Positions 36,572 through 45,535 of a stretch of 64,000 nucleotides of DNA are shown here, piece after piece. This DNA is from Aliivibrio fischeri (GTDB lineage: Bacteria > Pseudomonadota > Gammaproteobacteria > Enterobacterales > Vibrionaceae). Under the pieces are notes generated by a model. That model did no database searches. It was not told the DNA's origin and was given only the letters and a program-made list of their open reading frames with translations. A program made the translations under genes and the position numbers. The DNA lies in contig NZ_WOBR01000005.1 in assembly GCF_009727955.1 (NCBI RefSeq), forward strand, positions 38,375 to 102,374, read 5' to 3'. Numbering within the stretch: the stretch's first letter is position 1; each line of letters opens with the position of its first letter.

Positions 36572-36738
36572 CCAAGGATAAGTTTTTAGCAAAAATGGTC
36601 ATTGCTTACATGCAAAGTCATGGGCAAGCCCCAACAGAGCAGCACCTTGAAGGATGGGCTGATTTGTATGTTGAACTCAGTGCTATGGTGATCTGGAGGG
36701 GTGATTATGTTGCATTTTCTTGCTGTGGTTTTAAATAG
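36568..36738 (+). CDS. small early protein, 56 residues
   Basis: This short frame starts at an ATG overlapping the preceding stop by ATGA and runs to 36738, overlapping the next gene by 32 bases. The product begins MTKDKFLAKMVIAYMQSHG and is mostly one amphipathic helix followed by WADLYVELSAM. ATGA coupling and dense packing favour a real gene, though I do not recognise it. Confidence 0.6.
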   Translation: MTKDKFLAKMVIAYMQSHGQAPTEQHLEGWADLYVELSAMVIWRGDYVAFSCCGFK

Positions 36739-36937
36739 TGGCGGTGGGGTTGTTCGTGATGCAAAGACGGATGAAATACGAATAGAAGAGCTCGGTGAAT
36801 TTGAATCAAAAGAGCTCGCTATTGATAACGCATGTGGCCAGTTGAATTGTGAACATATTACTAAAGGTGTGATTGTTCGTGGTGATCATACTGGTGGTTT
36901 TATGGTTTGTGATACGCAGGAGTTTGCTGAGTTATGA
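36707..36937 (+). CDS. small early protein, 76 residues
   Basis: A GGAGGG at 36,695-36,700 sits 7 bases before the ATG at 36707, which decides this start over the GTG at 36701. The protein is acidic with one central Glu-rich helix and CGQLNCEHITKGVIVRGDH. No family recognised. Its end overlaps the next gene by ATGA. Confidence 0.65.
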   Translation: MLHFLAVVLNSGGGVVRDAKTDEIRIEELGEFESKELAIDNACGQLNCEHITKGVIVRGDHTGGFMVCDTQEFAEL

Positions 36938-37131
36938 ATGATGAACGAGTGTACTTATCTGAAGAAACAAAAAGTTTAGGTCTTCACTGGATCCAACGCT
37001 TAAAGAAAGAAATCAATAAAAACAAATCCATCGTAAAACCAAAAGTGGATGGATTGAAAACTTATTGTTCAGACTTTCGTTATTCCAGAACCTTTCAAAT
37101 TCAATCAAAAAGAGCATTGATGCACCGATGA
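36934..37131 (+). CDS. small basic early protein, 65 residues
   Basis: This Lys/Arg-rich product (IQRLKKEINKNKSIVKPK) starts by ATGA overlap with the preceding stop, and its own TGA overlaps the replication gene start by ATGA. It is likely real by operon structure; the function is not recognised. Confidence 0.6.
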   Translation: MNDERVYLSEETKSLGLHWIQRLKKEINKNKSIVKPKVDGLKTYCSDFRYSRTFQIQSKRALMHR

Positions 37132-39230
37132 AAGAGAAAGATTTACTCTATGTCGTGGGGTCAATACGACCCCAAGATGAAATTAAGAAAAATGATGCCT
37201 GCTTTCGAGCGGGTTTTTTAGGTTCAAAAATTCAGGTTCAGCCTTATTCTCAGCAAGAAATGCAGCTTTTAGAAGCAGGATTGTTCAAAAAACTGCCTGT
37301 TTATGATCGAGTCTTAAATCGAAAATCTAAACATGTCACTGAAGTTGAAATTGCCACAGAGCATTTTGAAAAGTTAAATCGACCACCTAAACACGTCCGC
37401 GAAGCGGCGGCGAGAATCGCCGAAGACTATAGGCTTGTCAATGGGCGCAAAAGTCCGACACAAAAAATGGACTCAAGAAAGTGGGATATTCGCAACACTC
37501 TGCGAGTTCTAGGGCGTGGTACTCCGTACCCAATTGAGTTGGCATCCACTGAGTCGCATTTCAGCCAAGACGTGTTATATGGCTCTACAAGCCAAAGTAC
37601 TGCTGCCATTTTGCATGAAAAGGGGAAACGAAATAATGATGAGTCAAAATTAGCGCCTGTTTCTTTTCAAGTTCAGCATCGAGAGTGGAGTGGTCAATAT
37701 CGTGGCCAAGTGGTAACGCAAACACCAGTAAGTAATGCACCAGATGCAAATACTGGAGAGCGTTTTTCTGAAAAACTCACCTCCAGGTCGGTATCTAAAA
37801 TATTTGAAAGTGCGGCTTATATTTCAACTTGCCATGGTGGTTTTACTACGTTCTTAACGTTGACGTTTAACAAAGAGCAGCGTTTACGGATTTTTGGTGG
37901 TTTAGCTGACCCAAGTGATGTGAACTCAATTGGTGCTCATCACCCCGTTCGTTTTCGCCGCAATATGGTGACGTATAAATCATCGGAGTTTGTAAAGCGA
38001 GCCGAGTCACCCGTTTGTAATATCGGAGGTGCTTATACTTCGATTGCCATTGATGGCCAGATGCCAAAATTAATGAATGCGAGTGGTGAGATTGCAGGGG
38101 ATTACTGCTTGTTATCTCAAAAGCCTAAAGCTGAATTTACCATTGATAAAACAATTGAAACGACGATTGGCAAAGAAGTGTCACGCTTGCTTGATGGTTT
38201 AAAGAAAATGTATCAACGCGGTTGGCTTGCAGATCATACCGTGCAAACGGATAAACACTCGCATGCTAAATACAGCGATTTGACTCACGAACAAGTACCA
38301 CCTCATTTCAAATCAATACCTACAGACTTTGGACCATCGTTCATGAAAGACGATTTTCATTATATTTGGGTAGCCGAGTGCCCAGCCAATGAAGATGGGG
38401 AACCAAATCCACACGTTCACGTTTTATTGAAATGGACTGTGGAACCGCATTTGTTCAGTGCGTGGGCAAAACGATTTGAAAAAATTTGGGGGCATGGCTT
38501 TGCGAAATTAGAGCGGATTCGAGAGCCAAAAGCCGCAGGCAGTTACATCATTAAAGCAGTGGGTTATGCGGCCAAAGGTGACAATGCCGAACAAGGATTA
38601 ATTCGAGGTAATCGCTATAACATTGCGAAGTGCTCGCGCGCACCGGCTTGGGAATGCATCGCCTCTTTTGAAGCCGATAACATTACCGCAATTATTAAAG
38701 AATTGGGTTACCGATTAGAACGATGGAAAAAACCATTGGAGCGCACATTAAATCGATTGTCCTATCAGAAAAGCCAAACCATTAAAGCCAAAGCGGTGGC
38801 AATCAAAAAGGGAGAGCCTGAAGACAAATTGAAGAAAATGCAAAGTCGCATTATTCGATTGGAGAAACAGGCACTCAATGTGAAAAAAGAAATGAAGTCA
38901 CGACAAGTGCATGTCTCCACGGCTAATAATTTTTCAATCTCGTTTGATGGCAAAGAAGCCAAAGATAAATTGGATGATTTTTTGATGTGGGCAGCTGGTG
39001 CGCGCGGTTGGGGAATGGATTGTCGTGATATGGACTTATCTGAGTTAAAAAACGAAGCCGATGGTTTTTATCATGATCGCTTTATTCAATTCAAAGATAA
39101 ACAAGCGTATTGGCAAGCGGTACTGAATGATCCCATCCCCATTGAAACGCATGACGAAAATGAATTGAGTTATTGGAAGAGTTTTACTGCAGATTATTTA
39201 GAGGGGCGATTAACCCCAATGTTGCGTTAG
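37128..39230 (+). CDS. rep: GpA-type rolling-circle replication endonuclease
   Basis: This 700-residue P2 GpA-family initiator nicks the phage origin and stays covalently joined to DNA through Tyr. It has the HUH metal motif NPHVHVLLKW (about residue 448), preceded by the strand HYIWVAECP, followed by the Tyr region SYIIKAVGYAAKG. In P2 GpA the two active tyrosines are spaced Y-x3-Y; here the +4 position is Ala and the next Tyr is at +7. The start at 37128 overlaps the previous stop (ATGA). A long Lys-rich coiled region lies at about 560-625. Confidence 0.88.
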   Translation: MKEKDLLYVVGSIRPQDEIKKNDACFRAGFLGSKIQVQPYSQQEMQLLEAGLFKKLPVYDRVLNRKSKHVTEVEIATEHFEKLNRPPKHVREAAARIAEDYRLVNGRKSPTQKMDSRKWDIRNTLRVLGRGTPYPIELASTESHFSQDVLYGSTSQSTAAILHEKGKRNNDESKLAPVSFQVQHREWSGQYRGQVVTQTPVSNAPDANTGERFSEKLTSRSVSKIFESAAYISTCHGGFTTFLTLTFNKEQRLRIFGGLADPSDVNSIGAHHPVRFRRNMVTYKSSEFVKRAESPVCNIGGAYTSIAIDGQMPKLMNASGEIAGDYCLLSQKPKAEFTIDKTIETTIGKEVSRLLDGLKKMYQRGWLADHTVQTDKHSHAKYSDLTHEQVPPHFKSIPTDFGPSFMKDDFHYIWVAECPANEDGEPNPHVHVLLKWTVEPHLFSAWAKRFEKIWGHGFAKLERIREPKAAGSYIIKAVGYAAKGDNAEQGLIRGNRYNIAKCSRAPAWECIASFEADNITAIIKELGYRLERWKKPLERTLNRLSYQKSQTIKAKAVAIKKGEPEDKLKKMQSRIIRLEKQALNVKKEMKSRQVHVSTANNFSISFDGKEAKDKLDDFLMWAAGARGWGMDCRDMDLSELKNEADGFYHDRFIQFKDKQAYWQAVLNDPIPIETHDENELSYWKSFTADYLEGRLTPMLR

Positions 39231-39247
39231 AAAATGGAGAGCTGAGA

Positions 39248-39484
39248 ATGTTAATTACATGCCCAAAATGCTTAACCAAAACACGTATTGCTACATCACG
39301 TGCTATTTCACCAGAAACACGTGAATTGTACTGCCAATGCTTGAACTTAAATTGCGGAAAAGTGTTCGTTGCACACACATTATTTTCGCATTTTATTGAG
39401 TCAACAGGCCAAAAACCGGATGCCGAGTTGCAACCTGAATTGTGTAAAGATGCAAGCCAGATGGATATATTCGACGAATTATAA
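39248..39484 (+). CDS. ogr: Ogr/Delta-type late gene activator
   Basis: This 78-residue zinc-finger transcription activator switches on late genes in P2-like phages. Zinc ligands are CPKC at the start and CxxxxCG (CLNLNCGKVF) about 25 residues on, the Ogr arrangement. GGAGAG lies about 7 bases before the ATG. In P2 ogr is beside gene D at the end of the tail operon; here it follows the replication gene and precedes the baseplate operon. Confidence 0.85.
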   Translation: MLITCPKCLTKTRIATSRAISPETRELYCQCLNLNCGKVFVAHTLFSHFIESTGQKPDAELQPELCKDASQMDIFDEL

Positions 39485-39743
39485 AAAACGCAAGAAAACG
39501 ATCTGAAAGGATCTCTAAAACGATCAGCTAGAAATGCAATTAGTTTAAATCAAACAAAGAGTTGGGTTTAATAGAGTTGCATAAATAATTTGCGTTTATT
39601 TTTCGTTTTATTGTTGTGTTGAATTTTGGTGCGGAGGGGAGGGTGAGTCCGAGCGAGCCTAAATCGCTGACCCCTGCGATGAAATATTCAGGATTTTTGC
39701 ATAACACGATTGGTTTTTATTTAACTTGAGAGAGTGTCACCTC
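39485..39743. promoter_or_regulatory. late-operon upstream region with GC-rich island
   Basis: About 260 noncoding bases lie before the baseplate operon. The part at about 39,629-39,683 (GGTGCGGAGGGGAGGGTGAG and on to GACCCCTGCG) is strikingly G/C-rich in an otherwise AT-rich spacer. An Ogr-dependent promoter is expected here; I could not place one with confidence. The island is a candidate functional site of unknown kind. Confidence 0.4.
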
Positions 39744-40940
39744 ATGTGGGAAAGAGAGTACGAGAAAGGGCGTTGGAATGGCCTTGAATTGAACATCTTA
39801 ACGACGTCCATCGATGGTGGCCAACGTCTTCATGTGAGTGAAATTCCTTATGCGGATTTACCTAGCATTAAAGTGATGGGAAGTGCTGCAAACAGCATTG
39901 ATTTAGAAGTCTTGCTTGTTGGTAAAGCCTCTTTGGTTGAAGCCAATAACTTGTTGGCGAGTCTTAACACATCGCCTAAAGGAGAGTTGGAGCATCCATG
40001 GCTTGGTGAGTTGCCGCTTGTCTTTGAAACGTTTTCTCAAAAAATCAGTACCAAGCGTGGTGTGGTTGAGTTATCTCTTAAGTTCTTACGTGATGGGAAA
40101 GTCCCACAGTTAAGTTCGTCGACGTCCATCACCGTGAGCTCAAAAGAGCAAGCTTCAGAGGTTGAAGCGAGTTCAACAAAAACCTTTGTTCAAGATGTTG
40201 AAGAGATGGATGCCGCTCAAGTGAGTAGCTTACAAGAGCACTTTACTTACGCCATTAATCAGTTGGTTGGTATATCCACCAAGTTGAACGTGCCAAGCCA
40301 AACCCTCTCGGCTTTAAACCAAGAGCTCAATAGTGCTTTGGTTGCGATTTCAAGTATTGCCAATGCTCCTGAGCAGTTTGCTGAGCAGTTGAGTAAAACC
40401 GTTGATAGTGTTGCTGATGCAGTACGCTCTGAACCTGATTCTGAAAATGAAGCGGTAGATAATTCAAGAGCAGCACAAAGCAATATGTTGGCAGCAATTG
40501 ATCCTAATGCCCCAAGTGCTCACTACAATGTTCAGATGGTTACCGCCGCAGTGAAAATGAGTAAAACCGTTGCAACGCTAGAGCAGGAAAATGAGTTTGA
40601 TACCGTGAATGCGAAAGGGCAACCAAGCATCATGATGAGTGATTTGAAACAGCTCACCGTTGCTATTTCACAACGAATTAATGAAGTAACGATGAACTCA
40701 ACACTGGAAAGTCTAGAATTGTTTTATGCGCTGACAGGCTTAAAGGAAGGAATAGAAACGCAATACAACAAAGTAAAAACGGGCAGTGAAACACAACGTT
40801 TTATTGAACGTGGACGGTATATTCCTGCGTTATTTTTAGCTCACCAAACATATACCGATACCGCATTAATATCAGCACTCAATCCGCTGAAACATCCATT
40901 GTTTATGAATGGCACGTTATCCATGAGGGCAATGAAATGA
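39744..40940 (+). CDS. DNA circularisation/tail protein, Mu gp43 (N) family
   Basis: This 398-residue protein has the DNA_circ_N domain at the start (MWEREYEKGRWNGLELNILTTSID) that defines the Mu gpN group, a baseplate hub component. The rest is helical and Glu/Ser-rich. GAGAGAG precedes the ATG at 39744 by about 9 bases. It opens a baseplate operon in the same order as Mu gp43-gp48. Confidence 0.82.
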   Translation: MWEREYEKGRWNGLELNILTTSIDGGQRLHVSEIPYADLPSIKVMGSAANSIDLEVLLVGKASLVEANNLLASLNTSPKGELEHPWLGELPLVFETFSQKISTKRGVVELSLKFLRDGKVPQLSSSTSITVSSKEQASEVEASSTKTFVQDVEEMDAAQVSSLQEHFTYAINQLVGISTKLNVPSQTLSALNQELNSALVAISSIANAPEQFAEQLSKTVDSVADAVRSEPDSENEAVDNSRAAQSNMLAAIDPNAPSAHYNVQMVTAAVKMSKTVATLEQENEFDTVNAKGQPSIMMSDLKQLTVAISQRINEVTMNSTLESLELFYALTGLKEGIETQYNKVKTGSETQRFIERGRYIPALFLAHQTYTDTALISALNPLKHPLFMNGTLSMRAMK

Positions 40941-41878
40941 AGTTAACCTTATTGATTGATAATAAGCCAACCGTATTTTTTAGCGCGAACCTTCGCTATT
41001 CCATCGAGCAGCTAGCGCATGAGTTTAACTGTCGCATTCCCGTTATGGTGATAGAGCGTCCATTGCCGATTGAATTTAAGTTGGATGGCCAACGTATTTT
41101 TACTGGGATGATCGATAGAGCGACGAACTCGACCACAAGTCGTGAGCATTCTATGGCGATAAGTGGGCGATCTAAAAGTGCCAACATGATTGATTCACGC
41201 ATTACGATGGATGCGCAATACGGCCAAACCATTGACCGCTTATTACATGCCATCGCAAAAGAATTTGGACTCGGGGTTCACTGCTCTATTGATAAGAGTG
41301 CATTAGTGCCTATTTCGGAATTTCAAATCAATGGCGAATCGCCGGTTGATAATTTTGCTCAGCTCATAAAAGAGCAAGGTTTTATTCTTGTTGAGCGTGA
41401 TGGCATTCTTACGATTGAAAACCCTGCACAAGCCACACTCGATGGGGTTGCGCTTGAGGTTGGTAAAAATATTGAAGAGCTTGTGATTGATAAAAATTTC
41501 ACTGAACAATTTTACCATATTGAAGTTCAAGGTCAGTGGGACGATGCCAACGCGGTCGTGACTTATGCACCGGCTAATACTCAGCGACGAACGGTTTTTA
41601 TTTCAGACCAACTTCAAACCGCAGAAGCTTGCCAATCACGTGCGGAATATGAGCGAGATTTAGCGATTGCAAAAGGATTGAGTGCATCCACATCCATTGG
41701 TGATGTGTTTGTTGAGTTAACTGGACAAGCCATAAACCGAACTATCCGAGTCACCGATAAAACACAAGATTTCAGTGAAATGCTGTTGGTCAAAACGTTG
41801 GATTTATCCGTAACCGAAACCAGTGCTGAAACTAAAGTGGAGTTCTTTAGACCATTTAAGGAGAAAACGCATGTTTAA
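40937..41878 (+). CDS. baseplate hub protein, Mu gp44 (P) family
   Basis: This 313-residue hub protein (GpD/gp27-like fold) includes SISGRSKSANMIDSRI-type sequence (AISGRSKSANMIDSR) and GESPVDNFAQLIKEQGFILVERDG. The start overlaps the previous stop by ATGA. It forms the trimeric hub that holds the spike. Confidence 0.85.
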   Translation: MKLTLLIDNKPTVFFSANLRYSIEQLAHEFNCRIPVMVIERPLPIEFKLDGQRIFTGMIDRATNSTTSREHSMAISGRSKSANMIDSRITMDAQYGQTIDRLLHAIAKEFGLGVHCSIDKSALVPISEFQINGESPVDNFAQLIKEQGFILVERDGILTIENPAQATLDGVALEVGKNIEELVIDKNFTEQFYHIEVQGQWDDANAVVTYAPANTQRRTVFISDQLQTAEACQSRAEYERDLAIAKGLSASTSIGDVFVELTGQAINRTIRVTDKTQDFSEMLLVKTLDLSVTETSAETKVEFFRPFKEKTHV

Positions 41879-42380
41879 CCGGTTGATGAGTCGCATCAAA
41901 AATATGGTGGCGATTGGTAGCGTGACGGGAGCCAATACCAAAGTGTTGCAGATAAAAACATCTACGGGCAAAACCAATGATCGCATTAAACGGTTACATA
42001 ACTATGGTTTTGTCAGTCGCCCTAAAGTGGGCTCTCGTGCATACCTTCTTTTTCTTGGTGGCGTGATGAGCCGAGGTTTTTCATTTTGCGTCGAAGATGA
42101 ACGCTATGAAATGGAATTGGAAGAAGGTGAAGTGGCCATGATGGATGATAAAGGCAATGTGGTTCATTTTACGAAAAATGGCATTTCCATTACATCGCTT
42201 GGTGCGGTTGAGGTCAATGCAAACAAAGATGTCACGCTAAAGGCCGATGGTAAAGCCATTGTGACGGCTCAACTAATTGAGCTCAATGGGGCTGAAGGTG
42301 GTGTTGTTAGGGATTGTGATGGTTGTGCTTTTTCAGGTGCGCCGCATGCTGTGGCATCAAAAAAAGTAAAGGCGGGATAA
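41871..42380 (+). CDS. baseplate spike protein, Mu gp45 family
   Basis: This 169-residue protein of the Mu gp45/GpV group forms the membrane-piercing spike. It has an N-terminal OB fold (FVSRPKVGSRAYLLFLGG) and a C-terminal beta-helical stretch (GNVVHFTKNGISITSLGAVEVNANKDVTLKADG). AAGGAG precedes the ATG at 41871, which overlaps the end of the hub gene. Confidence 0.85.
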   Translation: MFNRLMSRIKNMVAIGSVTGANTKVLQIKTSTGKTNDRIKRLHNYGFVSRPKVGSRAYLLFLGGVMSRGFSFCVEDERYEMELEEGEVAMMDDKGNVVHFTKNGISITSLGAVEVNANKDVTLKADGKAIVTAQLIELNGAEGGVVRDCDGCAFSGAPHAVASKKVKAG

Positions 42381-42383
42381 AAG

Positions 42384-42581
42384 ATGGCTTCAAATGATAA
42401 AGATTTACAAGCATTTCTAGAAGAAGAGCTTAAAGCTGAAGGTTTTGTTCTTGATAGTGAATTTGCAATGGCTGGTAAGTTTGCCAAAGCGGTTGCAAAA
42501 GCCGTGGTAAAAGAAAGAACGCAAAATGCAGAAGTGATCATTGATAAAGGCAGCTCAGCAGGGACTTACAAAGTGTCATGA
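42384..42581 (+). CDS. small protein in the baseplate operon, 65 residues
   Basis: This short, acidic then Ala/Lys-rich helical protein lies between the gp45- and gp46-like genes, ending in ATGA overlap with the latter. I do not recognise it; Mu has no gene at this place. Possibly an assembly factor. Confidence 0.65.
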   Translation: MASNDKDLQAFLEEELKAEGFVLDSEFAMAGKFAKAVAKAVVKERTQNAEVIIDKGSSAGTYKVS

Positions 42582-42964
42582 CGTATTTTAATTTGAATGC
42601 CATCACAGCCCCGATAAATACCAAAGAAGGGCTCACTCATGCAGTGCTTCAAAGTGTGTTGAATCATGCTGAAGCGACCAAAAATGATCGCGCCCGTATG
42701 GAGAATAGGGAACGTGGCGGTTGTTGGAATGATGAGTTTATTCGAAGTATCGGCTCTCGTGATTGGACGCTTAAGCGCGAGAAAATGACAGAGCAAACCA
42801 TTGGCCGAGTAAAGCGTTTTTATGAAGAGGCGTTGGCTTGGTTAGCTGATGAAAAGCATGTGCAATCGGTAACGGTTGAGGTCAAGAAAATTGGTTCAAG
42901 TAAGTTATCGAGAAACGTCATATTAACGCTTAATGATGGGGCAAAATTAAAGGTGACACCATGA
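42578..42964 (+). CDS. baseplate protein, Mu gp46 family
   Basis: This 128-residue GP46-family protein carries the landmark GGCWNDEF ... IGSRDWTLKREKM. It corresponds to the GpW/gp25-type baseplate wedge. Coupled at both ends by ATGA overlaps. Confidence 0.85.
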   Translation: MTYFNLNAITAPINTKEGLTHAVLQSVLNHAEATKNDRARMENRERGGCWNDEFIRSIGSRDWTLKREKMTEQTIGRVKRFYEEALAWLADEKHVQSVTVEVKKIGSSKLSRNVILTLNDGAKLKVTP

Positions 42965-44013
42965 GCACACAACGTAGTCTAAACGCGTTAATTGATAGAG
43001 CAACCGCCACATTAATTGCGAAAACAGGTCAACATAACCCAGCGATTGATGCTATTGCGTGCGCCATTGCCGGGGTTAGTTATGGCCAATATGGCTATCA
43101 AGATCAGCTCTTTCGAGAGTTGCATCCTGAAACCGCATCTGAACCTTGGTTGTATTTACACGCTGAGCGTCATGATGTTGAACGACTTCTTCCTACGTTC
43201 GCTAAAGGTTTCATTCAATTTGAACAATTAGGTGGTGTGGTTTCTATTCCTAAAGGTTCAATCGTTATTGATATTACAGGCAGTGAATACCAAACCATTC
43301 GAGCTCAGTACAGTAATGAAGATGTGGAAGTGATTGCGCTCATTGCTGGCGTATCTGGAAACTTACCAAATGGCGCGGTGCTTCGATTATCAAAAAGTAT
43401 CAGTGGAGTGGATCCTGATAATGTGCTTTGTCTTGGCTTTAGTGGCGGCGCTGACATTGAAGAGTTAGAGCATTGGCGTCAACGTATCTGCACGGCTTTC
43501 AATAAAGGTCAAGAAGTTGGACGACGAGACGATTATGAAAGTTGGGCACTCTCAGCTCATGCTGATGTGGATTTTGCATGGGCGTTAGATAACACGCCTG
43601 AGCGTGGCATGGTTCAAGTCTACATTGGTGCGAGAGAAAATGATCCCACGTTATCTTTAGAAGTCATCACAACGGTACAAACGTTTATTGATAAAGAGCG
43701 GTTGGCAGGGTGCCACCCTTTAGTGGCTATCCCAACGCATAAAGCGGTCGATGTTGAAATTCAAAATGTTCAAGATGAGCAGGTGAGAGCGGATGTAATT
43801 GTGGCACTCCAGGAATTATTTAAAGACAAAATGGGGCAGCGTGATGAATCGGTGAATCCACCAAAACAAGTGTCCATTACCCCTACTGAAATAGTGCTTG
43901 CCATTGCCCCTATTACCAGTAATTACATCGTTAAACAGCCAACCGAAGAGCAATTTATTACGGACAGTGAAATTCATGTTTTAGGGGAGGTGACATGGAC
44001 ACCTCTGACTTAA
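42961..44013 (+). CDS. baseplate wedge protein, GpJ / Mu gp47 family
   Basis: This 350-residue baseplate J-like protein includes LYLHAERHDVERLLPTFAKG and LSGVSGNLPNGAVL-type stretches (LIAGVSGNLPNGAVLRLSKSI) followed by EELEHWRQRI, all family landmarks. ATGA overlap with the gp46-like gene; overlaps the next gene by 19 bases. Confidence 0.9.
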   Translation: MSTQRSLNALIDRATATLIAKTGQHNPAIDAIACAIAGVSYGQYGYQDQLFRELHPETASEPWLYLHAERHDVERLLPTFAKGFIQFEQLGGVVSIPKGSIVIDITGSEYQTIRAQYSNEDVEVIALIAGVSGNLPNGAVLRLSKSISGVDPDNVLCLGFSGGADIEELEHWRQRICTAFNKGQEVGRRDDYESWALSAHADVDFAWALDNTPERGMVQVYIGARENDPTLSLEVITTVQTFIDKERLAGCHPLVAIPTHKAVDVEIQNVQDEQVRADVIVALQELFKDKMGQRDESVNPPKQVSITPTEIVLAIAPITSNYIVKQPTEEQFITDSEIHVLGEVTWTPLT

Positions 44014-44462
44014 TTGTGGATTACAGTGAAGCCGATTTTGCTGATGCTATCCGTAATTTATTGCCTCAAGGGGATTACTGGCAAGAGGCGGATAATACCG
44101 AGCTCACTAACACTATTTTAGGGATGGCCGCCGACTTTAAAGTGACCAATGATGAAATCCAATTGGCACTGTTAACGGATTTCAATGAAAGCTTATTTGG
44201 TTGGAAGCTTAGCGATTATCAAGCATTACTTATTAGCTCTGGTGGGCAAGGAGTGGTGAGTGATACACGAAATAATCCCAATTTGATTTATGTGTCACTT
44301 GCCTCGAATGAGCGGTGTGAAAAAGCGTGGTTTGAATTTGAAAAAGTGCGTCTTCCTCATACTGAAATTCAGTGGATATATAACAGCGCCATTAATGTTC
44401 ATACTCAAGTCGCTAATGCAAGACACACTCGAACCCTTTATCAATATGAGGTCACTCAATGA
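43995..44462 (+). CDS. baseplate protein, Mu gp48 / YmfQ (DUF2313) family
   Basis: This 155-residue protein begins with the family pattern ADAIRNLLPQGDYWQ and links the wedge to the tail fibres. It overlaps the gp47-like gene, and its stop overlaps the fibre gene start. Confidence 0.83.
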   Translation: MDTSDLIVDYSEADFADAIRNLLPQGDYWQEADNTELTNTILGMAADFKVTNDEIQLALLTDFNESLFGWKLSDYQALLISSGGQGVVSDTRNNPNLIYVSLASNERCEKAWFEFEKVRLPHTEIQWIYNSAINVHTQVANARHTRTLYQYEVTQ

Positions 44463-45535
44463 GTTTATTAATTACGGATGCAGGCATTGCCGCCTCAATT
44501 GAAGCCGAAGCACTTGGTGTCAATTATAAAATCACGCATATAGGGATTGGTCTTGATGGGTATGTACCTAGTGCAGGCCAAGCGCAACTAAAAAATGAAG
44601 TGGCGCGTGAAGCGTTGAGTCGCGGCTCAATTCCTGCGCTTGGTCAGTTGCATTTTGAAGCGGTGTTTGCAGGAAACACTTCTTTTGATGGTAAAGAAAT
44701 TGGTTATTTTCTAGAAGACGGAACTCTCTTTGCGGTTGATAGCCGCGATGGTGAAATTATGTCTTTAAAGCGAAGTAATACCATTATTACTGAATCGTTT
44801 GAGCTTAACCTTGCAGGCTCAAGCATTAAAAATATTACGGTTGAGTTAATGGGCGCACCCTATGCCACTGAAGAATTAGCCGGTATCGCAAAAATCACGA
44901 CAATAGATAAAATGAACAGTGATGATGATGAAACCATAGTCACCCCTAAAAAGCTGAAAGAGAAAACCGCAACAGATGACGATATTGATACTGAGTCAAA
45001 TGAGCCTAAATTCATTCAATTACCGCAACTCTGGCGTGGAATACAAAAGTTTGTTTTAGACAACTTATGGCTTCCATTAGCCGAGTTAATTTATCCGGTA
45101 GGTTGTCCTATCCCATACCCAGCAGCAGAAGCGCCGCCTAAATTTATCGCTTATATCGGCCAGTCTTTTGATAAAACTGTATTCACCAAATTAGCGGAGC
45201 GTTTTCCAAGTGGTGTAATGCCCGATATGCGAAAAAATTACATTCGAGGTTTAGGGGAAGGAGAAACGCCTTTATCTATTAAAGGGCAGTCGGTTCAACC
45301 GTTAGGATTTTCTGGAGATGAAATGGATCCTCATCAACATTCAGCAACATTTAAAGGGGGTAATGTTGCTAGTGGGGGAAGTAGTGGTTTTTATATGTCA
45401 TATCAACAGCAGTGGTCACAAACTCAGAAAACAGCACCAGTATCAGCTGGGACACCAACGGGGATAATTACTGGTACTGGTGATGAAACTAACCCTAATT
45501 CGATTCGATGGCTGTACATAACGAGGGCAGCATAA
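44459..45535 (+). CDS. tail fibre protein
   Basis: This 358-residue fibre has an N-terminal DUF3751/GpH-type attachment domain (LLITDAGIAASIEAEALGVNYKITHIGIG) and a C-terminal collar-like tip (GCPIPYPAAEAPPKFIAYIGQSFD ... DMRKNYIRGLGEGETP). The C-terminal part should bind the host receptor. It is short compared with P2 GpH (about 670), so fibres may be stubby. Confidence 0.85.
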   Translation: MSLLITDAGIAASIEAEALGVNYKITHIGIGLDGYVPSAGQAQLKNEVAREALSRGSIPALGQLHFEAVFAGNTSFDGKEIGYFLEDGTLFAVDSRDGEIMSLKRSNTIITESFELNLAGSSIKNITVELMGAPYATEELAGIAKITTIDKMNSDDDETIVTPKKLKEKTATDDDIDTESNEPKFIQLPQLWRGIQKFVLDNLWLPLAELIYPVGCPIPYPAAEAPPKFIAYIGQSFDKTVFTKLAERFPSGVMPDMRKNYIRGLGEGETPLSIKGQSVQPLGFSGDEMDPHQHSATFKGGNVASGGSSGFYMSYQQQWSQTQKTAPVSAGTPTGIITGTGDETNPNSIRWLYITRAA

